A DNA stretch of 64,000 nucleotides from the NCBI GenBank assembly GCA_964415975.1, contig CAYQCN010000001.1:1-64000 (forward strand). The letters run 5' to 3'. This document shows positions 47,943 to 56,948 of this stretch, one piece after another. The position numbers were made by a program, and so were the translations under genes. The notes under the pieces are model-generated. The model made no database searches, was not told the origin of the DNA, and saw only the letters and a program-made list of their open reading frames with translations. The stretch's first letter is position 1. Every line of letters begins with the position of its first letter. The stretch comes from CAYQCN01 sp964415975. Lineage in GTDB: Bacteria > Patescibacteriota > Saccharimonadia > QS-5-54-17.

Positions 47943-48409
47943 GAGGTCTTCTCCTCCGGCTTAGTGTCATCCATCTCCGCGGGCTCTATTGAGTCATTGC
48001 TGCCATCGTCAGTTTCAACTTGAGATTCATTGACTTGAGTTTCGACTTCATCTGTGTCTATTACGAATGATATACGAGTTAGCTTGGCATTATCGCCACG
48101 TCGATAACCTGCAGCTTCTAATCTAGTGTAACCACCTGGCCTGTCTTTGTATCTTGGAGCTAATTCGTTGAATAATTTTGCAGCCGTGTCGTCAGTTTTG
48201 ACTCTTGAGCGTATAAGCCGTCTGCGTGACTGTGTATCTTCCTTGGCTTTTGTTATTAGTTTCTCCACATGTGGCCTTAAGGCACGAGCTTTTGCATCGG
48301 TAGTTACTATACTCTCGTTTTGCACTAACGACTCAGTCAATGAACCTAGCAAGGCTCTACGCTGATCTCTCTTTCGTCCTAATTTGTGAGTTTGTGCACG
48401 TACCGCCAT
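47939..48409 (-). CDS. rplQ: 50S ribosomal protein L17 with acidic C-terminal tail
   Basis: A 156-residue protein; the L17 core (HKLGRKRDQRRALLGSL at 8-24; RPGGYTRLEAAGYRRGD near 90-106) is complete by about residue 117. The remaining 40 residues are Glu/Asp/Thr-rich and have no counterpart in typical L17. It shares a 1 nt TAATG overlap with rpoA, the usual end of the alpha operon. Confidence 0.96.
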   Translation of the reverse strand: MAVRAQTHKLGRKRDQRRALLGSLTESLVQNESIVTTDAKARALRPHVEKLITKAKEDTQSRRRLIRSRVKTDDTAAKLFNELAPRYKDRPGGYTRLEAAGYRRGDNAKLTRISFVIDTDEVETQVNESQVETDDGSNDSIEPAEMDDTKPEEKTS

Positions 48410-49320
48410 TATTTAAGCTCTAATTCCTTTAGCTTTGCAGCCACTTCTTCATATGCCTTAGCGCCAAAACCTTTAAGATTCTTTAGTTCACTATCGTCCA
48501 ACTTCGCCAGCTCTCCGACAGTATTTATGTCGTTCTTTTGCAGGGCATTGGTGGTACGAGATGAAAGCTCTAAGTCGTCGAGGCCGATGGCCAATTCTTC
48601 ATCTGCTGGATCGTCATCATTGGCGTGCTGCTGTGGAGCGACATCTCCTCCAGTCAAAACCTCGAATTGCTGTACTAAAATTGTGGCTGCCTGCTCAATA
48701 GCGTCGCTGGGTGCAATAGTACCATCTGTCTCAACGTCGACAATAAGTTTATCTAAGTCAGTAACTTGACCGACTCGAGTGTTCTCTACTTTATAACGCA
48801 CTCGTTCAATGGGCGAATACATAGCGTCAAGGCCAATCATGTCCACTGGTAGCTGGGCCTGTCTTTCGTCTACAGTAGTGTAACCGCGACCTTTTTCTAC
48901 TTGTATGGTCATCTCGAGTTTGGACTTGTCATTATCTAGTGTTGCTATATGCTGGTCTTGGTTTACTACTTCAACTTCAGAATTGGCTGTGATGTCAGCA
49001 CCTGTCACTTGGCCTTTACCCTTTTTTGATATTTTCAACATCTGTGGTTCGTCACTATAAACTCTAAAATTTAGCCTTTTCAAGTTGAGAGTAATTTGCA
49101 AAACATCTTCTTTAATACCTTCTATAGTCGTAAACTCGTGCGAAGCGCCTTCTATGGAGAATGCTGTAGCGGCAGCCCCACTTAATGAAGATAAAAGCAC
49201 TCTTCGTAGGGAGTTCCCCAGAGTAACACCATATCCGCGTTGAAGTGGCTCTACTGTAAATGTGGCGCTTTGGGGCGTCTCATTTGTTGCTTTTATATCT
49301 GGTATATGAATTGCTTGCAT
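48409..49320 (-). CDS. rpoA: RNA polymerase alpha subunit
   Basis: A 303-residue alpha subunit. The N-terminal dimerisation domain (FTVEPLQRGYGVTLGNSLRRVLLSS near 21-45, cited in part as YGVTLGNSLRRVLL) and the alpha-CTD (LSSRTTNALQKNDINTVGEL near 251-270; LKNLKGFGAKAYEEV near 278-292) are both present. The linker (about 226-243) is acidic. Normal place after rpsD. Confidence 0.97.
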   Translation of the reverse strand: MQAIHIPDIKATNETPQSATFTVEPLQRGYGVTLGNSLRRVLLSSLSGAAATAFSIEGASHEFTTIEGIKEDVLQITLNLKRLNFRVYSDEPQMLKISKKGKGQVTGADITANSEVEVVNQDQHIATLDNDKSKLEMTIQVEKGRGYTTVDERQAQLPVDMIGLDAMYSPIERVRYKVENTRVGQVTDLDKLIVDVETDGTIAPSDAIEQAATILVQQFEVLTGGDVAPQQHANDDDPADEELAIGLDDLELSSRTTNALQKNDINTVGELAKLDDSELKNLKGFGAKAYEEVAAKLKELELK

Positions 49321-49335
49321 AATGGCTCCTCTTTG

Positions 49336-49941
49336 TTATCTTGAGTAAAATTCAATTATTAACTGCTCATTTATATCTGGCTCGGCTTCTTCTCTGTTGG
49401 GTAGAGATGTTACTTTAGCCGTTTTCTTGGATTTGTTAAACGATAGCCAACTTAAATCCACATCGGTATCGGACTCTAGAGTTTGAAAATATGTATTCTT
49501 TTCACTTTTCGGACGAATTTTTATCTCATCACCAGGCTTTAATCTTATAGAAGGTATATCAACCCTGCGGCCATTTAGCAGAATATGGCCGTGCGTAACA
49601 AGCTGCCTAGCGGCTGGTCGACTTGGAGCCAGTTGCAGTCGATACACTGCATTATCTAACCTTAACTCTAGATATTGTAATAAAGTTTCACCTGTAACAC
49701 CATTACTTCTTTCGGCCTCTTTAACTAGTCGCCTAAACTGCTTTTCAAGTAAGCCATATATTCGCTTAACCTTTTGTTTTTCACGAAGTTGCTGTCCATA
49801 CTGTGTAGTTTTGCCACGTCTAGCACCCGCTTTTTCTCCAGGCAATGCCTTGCGCTTAACCATTACCTTATGTGCCTTGGGATGAAGAGCTACGCCTTCA
49901 CGTCGGCTTCTTTTTACTATAGATTCTAAATCTCTTGCCAT
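49336..49941 (-). CDS. rpsD: 30S ribosomal protein S4
   Basis: A 201-residue S4 with the S4 RNA-binding domain LDNAVYRLQLAPSRPAARQL near 92-111 and GHILLNGRRVDIPS near 116-129. The N-terminus (RSRREGVALHPKAHKV) lacks a Cys zinc site. It starts immediately after rpsK and precedes rpoA. Confidence 0.96.
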   Translation of the reverse strand: MARDLESIVKRSRREGVALHPKAHKVMVKRKALPGEKAGARRGKTTQYGQQLREKQKVKRIYGLLEKQFRRLVKEAERSNGVTGETLLQYLELRLDNAVYRLQLAPSRPAARQLVTHGHILLNGRRVDIPSIRLKPGDEIKIRPKSEKNTYFQTLESDTDVDLSWLSFNKSKKTAKVTSLPNREEAEPDINEQLIIEFYSR

Positions 49942-50343
49942 CTATATCCTCCGCGCCTTTCTTGGTCGACAGCCATTATGAGGTATACCAGTTGTATCCT
50001 TAATACTCTGCACCATTATGTCGGTATTCATTAAAGCTCTTATGGCAGCTTCTCGACCTTGGCCAATCCCGTTGACATAAACGTTAGCCTGCTTCATCTG
50101 AAAATCTTTAACCTTTTCAGCTGCAGCTTCACTGGCTATCTGGGCTGCATATGCTGTCCCTTTTCTTGAGCCTTTAAAACCAGAACTGCCAGCACTTGAC
50201 CAAGCTAGTGTCTTACCATTTAGGTCAGTGAAAGTGACTATAGTGTTATTAAAAGTCGCTTGCACATAAATGCGTCCTGTTGGCACATTCTTCTTCTGGC
50301 GCTTTTTGGGCTTGGATTTGGTGGTTGCTTTGGTTTGGGCCAT
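49942..50343 (-). CDS. rpsK: 30S ribosomal protein S11
   Basis: A 133-residue S11: GRIYVQATFNNTIVTFTDLNG near 23-43 (cited in part as ATFNNTIVTFTD), GFKGSRKGTAYAAQ, NGIGQGREAAIRAL and the C-terminal basic PHNGCRPRKARRI. It lies between rpsM (16 nt gap) and rpsD (no gap). Confidence 0.97.
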   Translation of the reverse strand: MAQTKATTKSKPKKRQKKNVPTGRIYVQATFNNTIVTFTDLNGKTLAWSSAGSSGFKGSRKGTAYAAQIASEAAAEKVKDFQMKQANVYVNGIGQGREAAIRALMNTDIMVQSIKDTTGIPHNGCRPRKARRI

Positions 50344-50359
50344 TGCTTCCTCTCTATAG

Positions 50360-50746
50360 TTACTTTAGTGATGGTGTTTTAGTCTTGGCTCCGCCCACTG
50401 CCATACGTCGTCCTCGCTTGGTACGTGCATTAGTGCGGGTTCTTTGCCCTCGAACCGGTAAGCCGCTCTTATGTCGCAAACCTCGGTAGCTGTTTATCTC
50501 TCTTAGCCGACTTATGTTCATTCTGCGTCTCTGGGCAAGATCTGCCTCAACCTCATAGCTGTCTTCTATAATTTCTCTTAACTTAGTTAACTCAGAATCA
50601 TTTAAATCTTTAACACGCGTATCCACCGATACATCCGCCTTGTCAAGTATTTTTTTAGCTGAAGTGTTACCAATGCCATTTATGTACGTTAATGCCACCA
50701 CAACTCGCTTGTTGTCTGGTATGTTAATCCCTGCTACACGTGCCAT
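50360..50746 (-). CDS. rpsM: 30S ribosomal protein S13
   Basis: A 128-residue S13 starting MARVAGINIPDNKRVVVAL with the H2TH segment YINGIGNTSAKKIL near 22-35 and the basic C-terminal tail RGLRHKSGLPVRGQRTRTNAR (in part RGQRTRTNA). It begins immediately after rpmJ. Confidence 0.97.
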   Translation of the reverse strand: MARVAGINIPDNKRVVVALTYINGIGNTSAKKILDKADVSVDTRVKDLNDSELTKLREIIEDSYEVEADLAQRRRMNISRLREINSYRGLRHKSGLPVRGQRTRTNARTKRGRRMAVGGAKTKTPSLK

Positions 50747-50860
50747 CTATCCCTGCCTCTGCTTATGTTTAGGGTTAGAGCATACAACACGTACAACACC
50801 TTCACGGCGTATAACTTTGCAACGGGCGCACATTGGTTTAACACTTGCTCTTACCTTCAT
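50747..50860 (-). CDS. rpmJ: 50S ribosomal protein L36
   Basis: A 37-residue protein starting [17 protein letters not shown] and ending [11 protein letters not shown]. The C-x2-C, C and H residues form the zinc ribbon of L36. It sits between infA and rpsM with no gap to the latter. Confidence 0.96.
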   Translation of the reverse strand: MKVRASVKPMCARCKVIRREGVVRVVCSNPKHKQRQG

Positions 50861-50872
50861 CATTAACCTTTA

Positions 50873-51094
50873 TTATTTATGCCGATATGTTATACGGCCT
50901 TTTGTTAAATCATACGGTGTCATCTCCACAGTTACCTTATCTCCTGGCACTATTTTGATGTAGTACATCCGCATCTTTCCAGCAATTATCCCAAGTACCT
51001 CGTGTCCGTTGTCAAGACGCACCTTAAACTGTGCGTTTGGGAGTGTCTCTAGGACAGTTCCTTCAAACTCGATTACTTCTTTATTGCTGGCCAT
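50873..51094 (-). CDS. infA: Translation initiation factor IF-1
   Basis: A 73-residue OB-fold protein: [19 protein letters not shown] near 6-24, [18 protein letters not shown] near 31-48 (in part [10 protein letters not shown]) and [18 protein letters not shown]. It lies downstream of secY in place of the usual adk-map-infA order, with a promoter at 51110-51138. Confidence 0.97.
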   Translation of the reverse strand: MASNKEVIEFEGTVLETLPNAQFKVRLDNGHEVLGIIAGKMRMYYIKIVPGDKVTVEMTPYDLTKGRITYRHK

Positions 51095-51109
51095 AAACTA
51101 CAATCCATA

Positions 51110-51138
51110 ATTATACTTTTCAATATCACTGCTGTAAA
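51110..51138 (-). promoter_or_regulatory. Promoter upstream of infA
   Basis: On the minus strand TTTACA (51133-51138) and a perfect TATAAT (51110-51115) are spaced by 17 bp in the 101 nt between secY and infA. It would drive infA-rpmJ-rpsM-rpsK-rpsD-rpoA separately from the spc genes. Confidence 0.7.
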
Positions 51139-51195
51139 CCCCTAACTCCGTTATTTTTGACATTATATCAGAACGTATTGTTATTAACCCCATAC

Positions 51196-52506
51196 TTACT
51201 TCTCATATGTCGCGTTAATGAGTTGCGAATCAAGTTGTCTCATAGTCTGTACCCCGACGCTGACTACAATCAAAAGTCCGGTTCCACCAAAAGTCAACAA
51301 TTCACTGCCCGTAAGTCTCTCGCCAATAAATGGCATAATTGCGATTACGCCCAAGCTAATAGCCCCGAACAGTGTCACACGATTTACTATACGCTTAATA
51401 TATTCTTCGGTCTGCTTGCCTGGGCGTATGCCAGGTATAAAGCCGCCTTGCTTTTGTAAATTCTCAGCTATGTCTTTAGGATTGAAAACTATACCAGTGT
51501 AGAAGAAGGTGAAAGCCACAACTAATAGGAAATAGGTCACAGCGTAAATAATGCTAGAAGGATCGAACCATACAGTTAAGTTAGTAGCTAGATTTTGCAA
51601 GAATTCTGAATTGGCATTACTAAAAAGTTGGCCGGCAAATGTTGGCACCGATAGGAAGGCTACGGCAAAGATTATCGGTATCACGCCTGCAGTAAGCAAT
51701 CTTATAGGTAGCTCTGATTCAACACCTCCATACCCACTACGCTGAGTGCGCTTGGCATATGATATCTTGACTGTGCGTTGGGCTTCATTGAGTTTGACTA
51801 TTAAGTAAGTTGTAACCAGTGCGGCTGCAGCAAAGATAAAGACCTGTCCGGCTTGTTCAGGTGTGGTTTCAATCAGAGATATAGCTTGCGATATTATCCC
51901 GGGTAATTGGGCTATAATACTTGATGCAATCAATATAGAAATACCGTTTCCAATACCTTTCTCACTGATTAGCTCACCGAGCCACATTAATAACATACTT
52001 CCGGCGGTGATAGTGGTCACCATTACGAACCATTCAACCAGACTTGGGCTGCCAATTATATCGACTTGACCGACATCAATCGCCAACTGTCTTATGAAGA
52101 AAATTGTGCCTACAGACTGGCCTATTGCTAAGGGTAAAGTTAGATACCGGGTGTATTGATTTATTTTTCGCCTACCCTCTTCGCCTTCATTTTGTTTTAG
52201 GTTCTTAATCTTGGGTGAAACCTGAGTCATCAGCTGCATGATAATGCTCGCATTAATGTAGGGAATTAGACCTAGCAGGGCAATTGAAAAGTTGGCAATT
52301 GTACCACCGGAAAACAGATCTATAAGGCCAAAGAAACGGTTAGTCTGCAATAAATCTTGTAGAAAATTGCTTAGTGTGGCCGCATCAGCAATCGGAATCG
52401 GTATGTGGGCAAGCACCCTAAATAGCAATACTATAAAAAATACAGCTAAAAGTTTTTTTCTAATTTCAGGGTTTGTAAAAAGTTGCTTAAAACGTCCGTT
52501 TTGCAT
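51196..52506 (-). CDS. secY: Preprotein translocase subunit SecY
   Basis: A 436-residue, ten-helix translocon channel. The plug and lateral-gate regions are recognisable: FRVLAHIPIPIAD near 25-37, FSIALLGLIPYINASIIMQL near 74-93 (in part GLIPYINASIIMQL), LPIRLLTAGVIPIIFA near 269-284 and FIPGIRPGKQTEEYI near 352-366. It is the last gene of the spc block, 5 nt after rplO ends. Confidence 0.97.
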   Translation of the reverse strand: MQNGRFKQLFTNPEIRKKLLAVFFIVLLFRVLAHIPIPIADAATLSNFLQDLLQTNRFFGLIDLFSGGTIANFSIALLGLIPYINASIIMQLMTQVSPKIKNLKQNEGEEGRRKINQYTRYLTLPLAIGQSVGTIFFIRQLAIDVGQVDIIGSPSLVEWFVMVTTITAGSMLLMWLGELISEKGIGNGISILIASSIIAQLPGIISQAISLIETTPEQAGQVFIFAAAALVTTYLIVKLNEAQRTVKISYAKRTQRSGYGGVESELPIRLLTAGVIPIIFAVAFLSVPTFAGQLFSNANSEFLQNLATNLTVWFDPSSIIYAVTYFLLVVAFTFFYTGIVFNPKDIAENLQKQGGFIPGIRPGKQTEEYIKRIVNRVTLFGAISLGVIAIMPFIGERLTGSELLTFGGTGLLIVVSVGVQTMRQLDSQLINATYEK

Positions 52507-52510
52507 ATTT

Positions 52511-52951
52511 TTATTTGCGACCTGTTTTTACACTACCGCCTGCTTCACTTACGGTTTTGGCTGCTGATTCACTAGACTTGTCCACTATTACGTCTAGCTT
52601 AATGTCTAGTTTGCCTCTGTTTAAAAGTTTGACTTCTCGGGCCTGCTTACTTACAATTCCTGCCTTCTTAAGCTCTTTGATGCTGATTACTTCGCCCTCG
52701 CCAAATCTATTTAGCTGGTCTGTGTGTACTACTTCAGGTTTTATCTTGTAATTCTTGAAGCCTCGGCTTTTAGGTATGCGCTTCATGTAGGGGTTTTGTC
52801 CGCCTTCAAAACCCGGCCTTACACTGCCGCCACTACGGGAGTTTTGACCATCCATTCCTCGGCCGGCAGTCTTACCCATGCCGCTTCCAGTTCCTCGTCC
52901 TGCTCTTTTTGCAGTTTTCTTCTTGGTAGTCTTTAGTTCGTGTATTTTCAT
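52511..52951 (-). CDS. rplO: 50S ribosomal protein L15
   Basis: A 146-residue L15 with the Gly/Arg-rich N-terminus (KRAGRGTGSGMGKTAGRG near 15-32), GFEGGQNPYMKRIPKSRGF near 49-67 and the C-terminal RNA-binding domain. It follows rpsE with an ATGA overlap; rpmD (L30), usually between them, is missing. Confidence 0.97.
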   Translation of the reverse strand: MKIHELKTTKKKTAKRAGRGTGSGMGKTAGRGMDGQNSRSGGSVRPGFEGGQNPYMKRIPKSRGFKNYKIKPEVVHTDQLNRFGEGEVISIKELKKAGIVSKQAREVKLLNRGKLDIKLDVIVDKSSESAAKTVSEAGGSVKTGRK

Positions 52952-53418
52952 TTTTTATCCTCACGTGGTGGTAATATTTGACTTAGTGCCTTTAATGTTG
53001 CATAACTACAGTTAATTTTATTTGAAGAGCCTAGTGATTTCGTCAATATGTTGGTGAAACCGGCCACTTCCAATACATCACGCACTGCTCCACCAGCAAT
53101 AAGTCCGGTTCCAGGGCCTGCTGGCTTAAGTAATACTTCCGCTCCTGAATGTTTAGATTGGACCGTGTGCGGTACAGTGCCATCTTCGATGCCTACAGTC
53201 TGCATGCTCTTTTTGGCCTGATCTGAGGCTTTGTTGATTGCAGTTGTGACATCATCACCTTTGGCTGTAGCCACTCCAACCTGTCCTTTACCATCTCCGA
53301 CCGCCACTAAGGCTCTAAACCTAAATCGCCTCCCCCCTTTAACGACACGTGCTACTCGATCAATCTCTATAACACGTTCCTGCAATTCTGGTGTGGTCTG
53401 TAATTCTTCTGGATTCAT
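52948..53418 (-). CDS. rpsE: 30S ribosomal protein S5
   Basis: A 156-residue S5: RVIEIDRVARVVKGGRRFRF near 15-34 (in part VARVVKGGRRFRF), VAVGDGKGQVGVATAKGDD near 41-59 and GPGTGLIAGGAVRDVLEVAG. It shares one base with rplR and overlaps rplO by 4 nt. Confidence 0.97.
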   Translation of the reverse strand: MNPEELQTTPELQERVIEIDRVARVVKGGRRFRFRALVAVGDGKGQVGVATAKGDDVTTAINKASDQAKKSMQTVGIEDGTVPHTVQSKHSGAEVLLKPAGPGTGLIAGGAVRDVLEVAGFTNILTKSLGSSNKINCSYATLKALSQILPPREDKK

Positions 53419-53747
53419 TAAAACTCCAATCCTTGCTTACGCGCCGACTCGGATAAGGCGGCAACTCGACCATGATAACGTCGACTGCGTCGATCAAGTA
53501 CAACCTTGTCTATTTTGGCTTTCTTAGCTTTTTTAGCAATGTCAGCACCGACCCATTCGGCTTTATCTGTCAGGCTGCCTTTTTCTTGGCTAACAGTAGA
53601 TGTACTGAAGGCCAAAGTTTCAGCAGAATCATCGTTTATTATCTGGGCACTAACATGCTTATTGGATATATTTACACACAACCTAGGCCGTTCTGTGGTA
53701 CCACGGATCTGACGCTTTACTCGGTTTAGCCTTCTTTCTTTGGTCAT
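53418..53747 (-). CDS. rplR: 50S ribosomal protein L18
   Basis: A 109-residue L18 binding 5S rRNA: TKERRLNRVKRQIRGTTERPR near 2-22 (in part KRQIRGTTERPRL), KVVLDRRSRRYHGRVAAL near 80-97 and the C-terminal ARKQGLEF. It overlaps rplF by 4 nt. Confidence 0.96.
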   Translation of the reverse strand: MTKERRLNRVKRQIRGTTERPRLCVNISNKHVSAQIINDDSAETLAFSTSTVSQEKGSLTDKAEWVGADIAKKAKKAKIDKVVLDRRSRRYHGRVAALSESARKQGLEF

Positions 53748-54286
53748 TTGCCTGCTCCTGCTGCCTTACCAGCTTTTCGTATTATTCTTTCATCTGCATA
53801 TTTTACGCCTTTTCCTTTGTAAGGTTCGGGGGGTCGTAGCGCCCTTATCTCAGAGGCAACCTGTCCTACTAGCTGTTTACTTATCCCGCTTATTGTCAAT
53901 GTGTTGCCATTGTTGCTAGCTTCCACGCCTTCAGGCAATGTTATTTCTTGTGGATGTGAGTATCCTAAGCTCAAAATAACCTTGTTGCCACTAACGTCGA
54001 CTTTAAATCCAACACCTTCTACATTCAATACTTTTGAAAATCCTTCTGAGACTCCATGCACGGCATTGGCTATTAAGGTTCTTTGCAGGCCGTGTCTTGA
54101 GCGGGTCTCTCTTTCATCATCAACTCTTTCAACCAATAATTGATCGTCTTCATGCTTAATCTTCATGCCTTTTTGAATCGGCACAACTAGCTCACCCTTA
54201 GCGCCACGAACTTGCATCTCATTATCTTTGATTTCGATATCGACACTACTTGGTACTGGTATAAATTTGTATCCTACTCTACTCAT
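53744..54286 (-). CDS. rplF: 50S ribosomal protein L6
   Basis: A 180-residue L6 with two alpha/beta repeats; the C-terminal ALRPPEPYKGKGVKYADE near 150-167 is diagnostic. It starts 4 nt after rpsH ends. Confidence 0.97.
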   Translation of the reverse strand: MSRVGYKFIPVPSSVDIEIKDNEMQVRGAKGELVVPIQKGMKIKHEDDQLLVERVDDERETRSRHGLQRTLIANAVHGVSEGFSKVLNVEGVGFKVDVSGNKVILSLGYSHPQEITLPEGVEASNNGNTLTISGISKQLVGQVASEIRALRPPEPYKGKGVKYADERIIRKAGKAAGAGK

Positions 54287-54290
54287 AGCG

Positions 54291-54683
54291 TTACCAAACC
54301 TTGCACATTAATTCGCCACCAATGCCATCTTTTCTAGCCTTGTCATCATCAACGATGCCGCTAGAAGTAGAAATGATGGCTATACCTCTTCCCCTAAGAA
54401 CACGGGGCACTTCGTCCGATGACACATAGACTCTCCTGCCGGGCTTTGATACACGTTGCAACTGCGTAATACGGTTGGTGTTGTTGTCGCTACGTAGTGT
54501 AAGTTGTATCTCTGTCTTGGGTTCATTTACCAACTCTAAATCTTCTATATAGCCGTTGTCTTTAAGTACATTGGCAATGGCTTCTTTCGCTTTCGAATAA
54601 GGTATTAGAGCATGCTTTTTGTTGACAGCATTCGCATTTCTGATTCTGGTTAACATGTCTGCAATAGGATCAGTCATTACCAA
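54291..54683 (-). CDS. rpsH: 30S ribosomal protein S8
   Basis: A 130-residue S8: [19 protein letters not shown] near 4-22, [25 protein letters not shown] near 85-109 (in part [16 protein letters not shown]). It overlaps rpsN by 7 nt. S8 is a known translational repressor of spc genes in other bacteria; no target hairpin was identified here. Confidence 0.97.
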   Translation of the reverse strand: MVMTDPIADMLTRIRNANAVNKKHALIPYSKAKEAIANVLKDNGYIEDLELVNEPKTEIQLTLRSDNNTNRITQLQRVSKPGRRVYVSSDEVPRVLRGRGIAIISTSSGIVDDDKARKDGIGGELMCKVW

Positions 54684-54868
54684 CTCGCTTTCGTTACACC
54701 TGGTATTTTACCTTCACTTGCCATCTCGCGAAAACAAATACGGCATAAACCAAACTGTCTCATATAAGCTCTTGAACGTCCGCATTTATTGCATCTGTTT
54801 ACTTTACGGGTGCTGAATTTAGGCTTTCGCTGGGCTTTAACTACTAATGCTTTTCTAGCCATTTTCAC
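54677..54868 (-). CDS. rpsN: 30S ribosomal protein S14 type Z
   Basis: A 63-residue, short zinc-binding form: [20 protein letters not shown] near 25-44 provides four cysteines. It overlaps rplE by 14 nt and rpsH by 7 nt, unusually tight packing. Confidence 0.96.
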   Translation of the reverse strand: MKMARKALVVKAQRKPKFSTRKVNRCNKCGRSRAYMRQFGLCRICFREMASEGKIPGVTKASW

Positions 54869-55403
54869 TCCTCTCGAATGGGAACCCTAGCGCGCCCAAT
54901 AGTGCACGTGCGTGTTCTGGGCTGCTGTTGGTTATAACGTTTATCTGTACACCATGAGACACATTGTTGTCTTCATAGGTAAGTTCGGGGAAAACACCCT
55001 GATCAGGCAGTCCTATACTGTAGTTTCCTTGAGGATCAAATGATTTTTCAGGCAATCCTCTAAAATCACGTGTTCTAGGCAGAACTACTGTTATAAGTCG
55101 GTCTAAGAACTCGTACATATGTGAACCTCGTAACGTTACCTTTACACCTATTTCGTTGCCTTCACGCAGCTTAAAACCTGCAACACTTTGCTTAGCTTTT
55201 GCTGTTACCGGCTCTTGACCTGTCACCTTCCGCAAAGTGTTTTTAGCTGTTTCGAGCACTCTGGCATCTTGCAAGGCACGTCCTGTACCTACATTTAAAA
55301 CTACCTTTTCTATGCGCGGCACCTCATGTAAGTTACTAAGTTCTAGCTCTTGCTTGAGCCTTGCCGCTACATCGTTCTGGTATTGTTCTTTTAGTCTACT
55401 CAC
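54855..55403 (-). CDS. rplE: 50S ribosomal protein L5
   Basis: A 182-residue L5: [19 protein letters not shown] near 28-46, [15 protein letters not shown] near 90-104 and [25 protein letters not shown] near 109-133 (in part [10 protein letters not shown]). It binds 5S rRNA with L18. One base is shared with rplX. Confidence 0.97.
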   Translation of the reverse strand: MSRLKEQYQNDVAARLKQELELSNLHEVPRIEKVVLNVGTGRALQDARVLETAKNTLRKVTGQEPVTAKAKQSVAGFKLREGNEIGVKVTLRGSHMYEFLDRLITVVLPRTRDFRGLPEKSFDPQGNYSIGLPDQGVFPELTYEDNNVSHGVQINVITNSSPEHARALLGALGFPFERSENG

Positions 55404-55717
55404 TATTTGACTTCCTTATTATTAGCTTGGCGATATACACGCTTTTTTGCACCATCCTTTTGGACATAGCCAACTCTTGATGATCGGCTGCCATCATCTG
55501 GATGCACCAACCCAACATTGCTCACATCTAAAGGCACAGACACATCTACGATGCCACCTTTGGGTTGTTTTTGGGTTGGCTTTATGTGACGTTTCAATAC
55601 GTTTATACCATCTATTTCTACCTTGTTCAAGTCAGGGTAGGTTCTTGTTACAGTACCCGTACGACCTTTATCTTTTCCTGCTAGTACTATTACATTGTCG
55701 CCCTTTTTAATTTTCAT
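55403..55717 (-). CDS. rplX: 50S ribosomal protein L24
   Basis: A 104-residue KOW protein: [21 protein letters not shown] at 1-21 (in part VIVLAGKDKGRTG), GINVLKRHIKPTQKQPKGGI near 38-57, ending RVYRQANNKEVK. One base is shared with each neighbour. Confidence 0.97.
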   Translation of the reverse strand: MKIKKGDNVIVLAGKDKGRTGTVTRTYPDLNKVEIDGINVLKRHIKPTQKQPKGGIVDVSVPLDVSNVGLVHPDDGSRSSRVGYVQKDGAKKRVYRQANNKEVK

Positions 55718-56085
55718 TACAGAACCTCCGGTGCGAGCGATATTATCCTATTAAACTTAGCGTCGCGTAACTCTCTGGCTATAGGGCCAAAAACTCTAGT
55801 GCCGCGAGGCTGTCCGTTGCCGTCAATTATCACAGCTGCATTCTCATCGAATTTGATAGTTGACCCGTCTGGACGAGTGGTCGTCTTGGTCGACCTAACT
55901 AAAACCGCCTTAACTACCTCTTTCTTTTTGACGTTTGCTCCTGGTGTTGCCTCTTTCACACTAGCTACGAACACATCACCGAGTGACGCATATCTTCTAC
56001 GACTTCCTCCCAGCACTTTTATGCACTGAATCTGCCTGGCTCCACTGTTGTCTGCTACTTTAAGCTTGCTCTCTTGCTGTATCAT
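55717..56085 (-). CDS. rplN: 50S ribosomal protein L14
   Basis: A 122-residue L14: [20 protein letters not shown] at 1-20, [28 protein letters not shown] near 74-101 (in part [15 protein letters not shown]). Full length; overlaps rpsQ by 4 nt. Confidence 0.98.
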   Translation of the reverse strand: MIQQESKLKVADNSGARQIQCIKVLGGSRRRYASLGDVFVASVKEATPGANVKKKEVVKAVLVRSTKTTTRPDGSTIKFDENAAVIIDGNGQPRGTRVFGPIARELRDAKFNRIISLAPEVL

Positions 56086-56330
56086 GCGTCTGCCCCTCGC
56101 TCTATAACTTCATCAAGCTTCCAGCGCTTGCGTTTACTCACAGGCCTAGTCTCAACTATTGAGACCCAGTCTCCAAGTTTGGCATCGCTGTTTTCATCGT
56201 GTACTAGGTATTTCTTAGTCTGTTTGTATTGCTTGCGATAGACGGGGTGACTCTTCACAGTGTCAATGGCCACAGTGATAGTCTTGTTTGCCTTGTCTGC
56301 AACAACGGTACCTTCAAGCCTTCTAGCCAT
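56082..56330 (-). CDS. rpsQ: 30S ribosomal protein S17
   Basis: An 82-residue S17: [19 protein letters not shown] near 5-23, [19 protein letters not shown] near 40-58 and [13 protein letters not shown]. It overlaps rpmC by 8 nt. Confidence 0.97.
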   Translation of the reverse strand: MARRLEGTVVADKANKTITVAIDTVKSHPVYRKQYKQTKKYLVHDENSDAKLGDWVSIVETRPVSKRKRWKLDEVIERGADA

Positions 56331-56520
56331 TTGTCTGCTCCTTTTCTCGAATAATCGTCTTTAATCTTGCAATATCCTTGCGCAAGCGTCGCCCTTCACG
56401 GACATTATTTACTTCTTTTGTGCGTACATCAAGGTTGAATTGCTGCATATCAGCTTGGTATTTAGCTAATTGTTGCTGCAGCTCTTTAACCGATTTTTTC
56501 CGTATATCTTCAAGTTTCAT
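56323..56520 (-). CDS. rpmC: 50S ribosomal protein L29
   Basis: A 65-residue two-helix L29: DIRKKSVKELQQQLAKYQ near 4-21 and RRLRKDIARLKTIIREKE near 44-61. It shares one base with rplP. Confidence 0.95.
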   Translation of the reverse strand: MKLEDIRKKSVKELQQQLAKYQADMQQFNLDVRTKEVNNVREGRRLRKDIARLKTIIREKEQTNG

Positions 56521-56945
56521 TATTCATTCTCCCCTTGAGCGTGCCTCATAACAAACTTTGTTTTCATTGGCAGCTTGTGTCCGGCTAGTCGCATAGCTTC
56601 TCTAGCGGTCTCTTCATTCACACCTGACATTTCAAATACCACCGTACCAGGCTTGACTTTTGCAACATAAAACTCGGGCGTCCCTTTACCACTACCCATA
56701 GGCATTTCATTACCCTTACGCGTAACTGGAGTATCTGGAAATATACGGATCCATATTTTACCGCCGCGCTTAACATATCGTGTCATGGCTCGTCTTGCAG
56801 CTTCTATTTGGCGTGATGTCACTCGCTCTGCACCTAGCGCTTGCAGTCCATAATTACCAAAACTCAACTCTGTTCCACGAGATGCTACACCTTTATTGGT
56901 GCCTTTCATAGCCTTTCTGTATTTAGTCTTCTTTGGCAATAACAT
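56520..56945 (-). CDS. rplP: 50S ribosomal protein L16
   Basis: A 141-residue L16: [15 protein letters not shown] at 1-15, [22 protein letters not shown] near 49-70 (in part [16 protein letters not shown]), [18 protein letters not shown] near 82-99. It lies 3 nt after rpsC. Confidence 0.97.
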   Translation of the reverse strand: MLLPKKTKYRKAMKGTNKGVASRGTELSFGNYGLQALGAERVTSRQIEAARRAMTRYVKRGGKIWIRIFPDTPVTRKGNEMPMGSGKGTPEFYVAKVKPGTVVFEMSGVNEETAREAMRLAGHKLPMKTKFVMRHAQGENE

Positions 56946-56948
56946 AAA

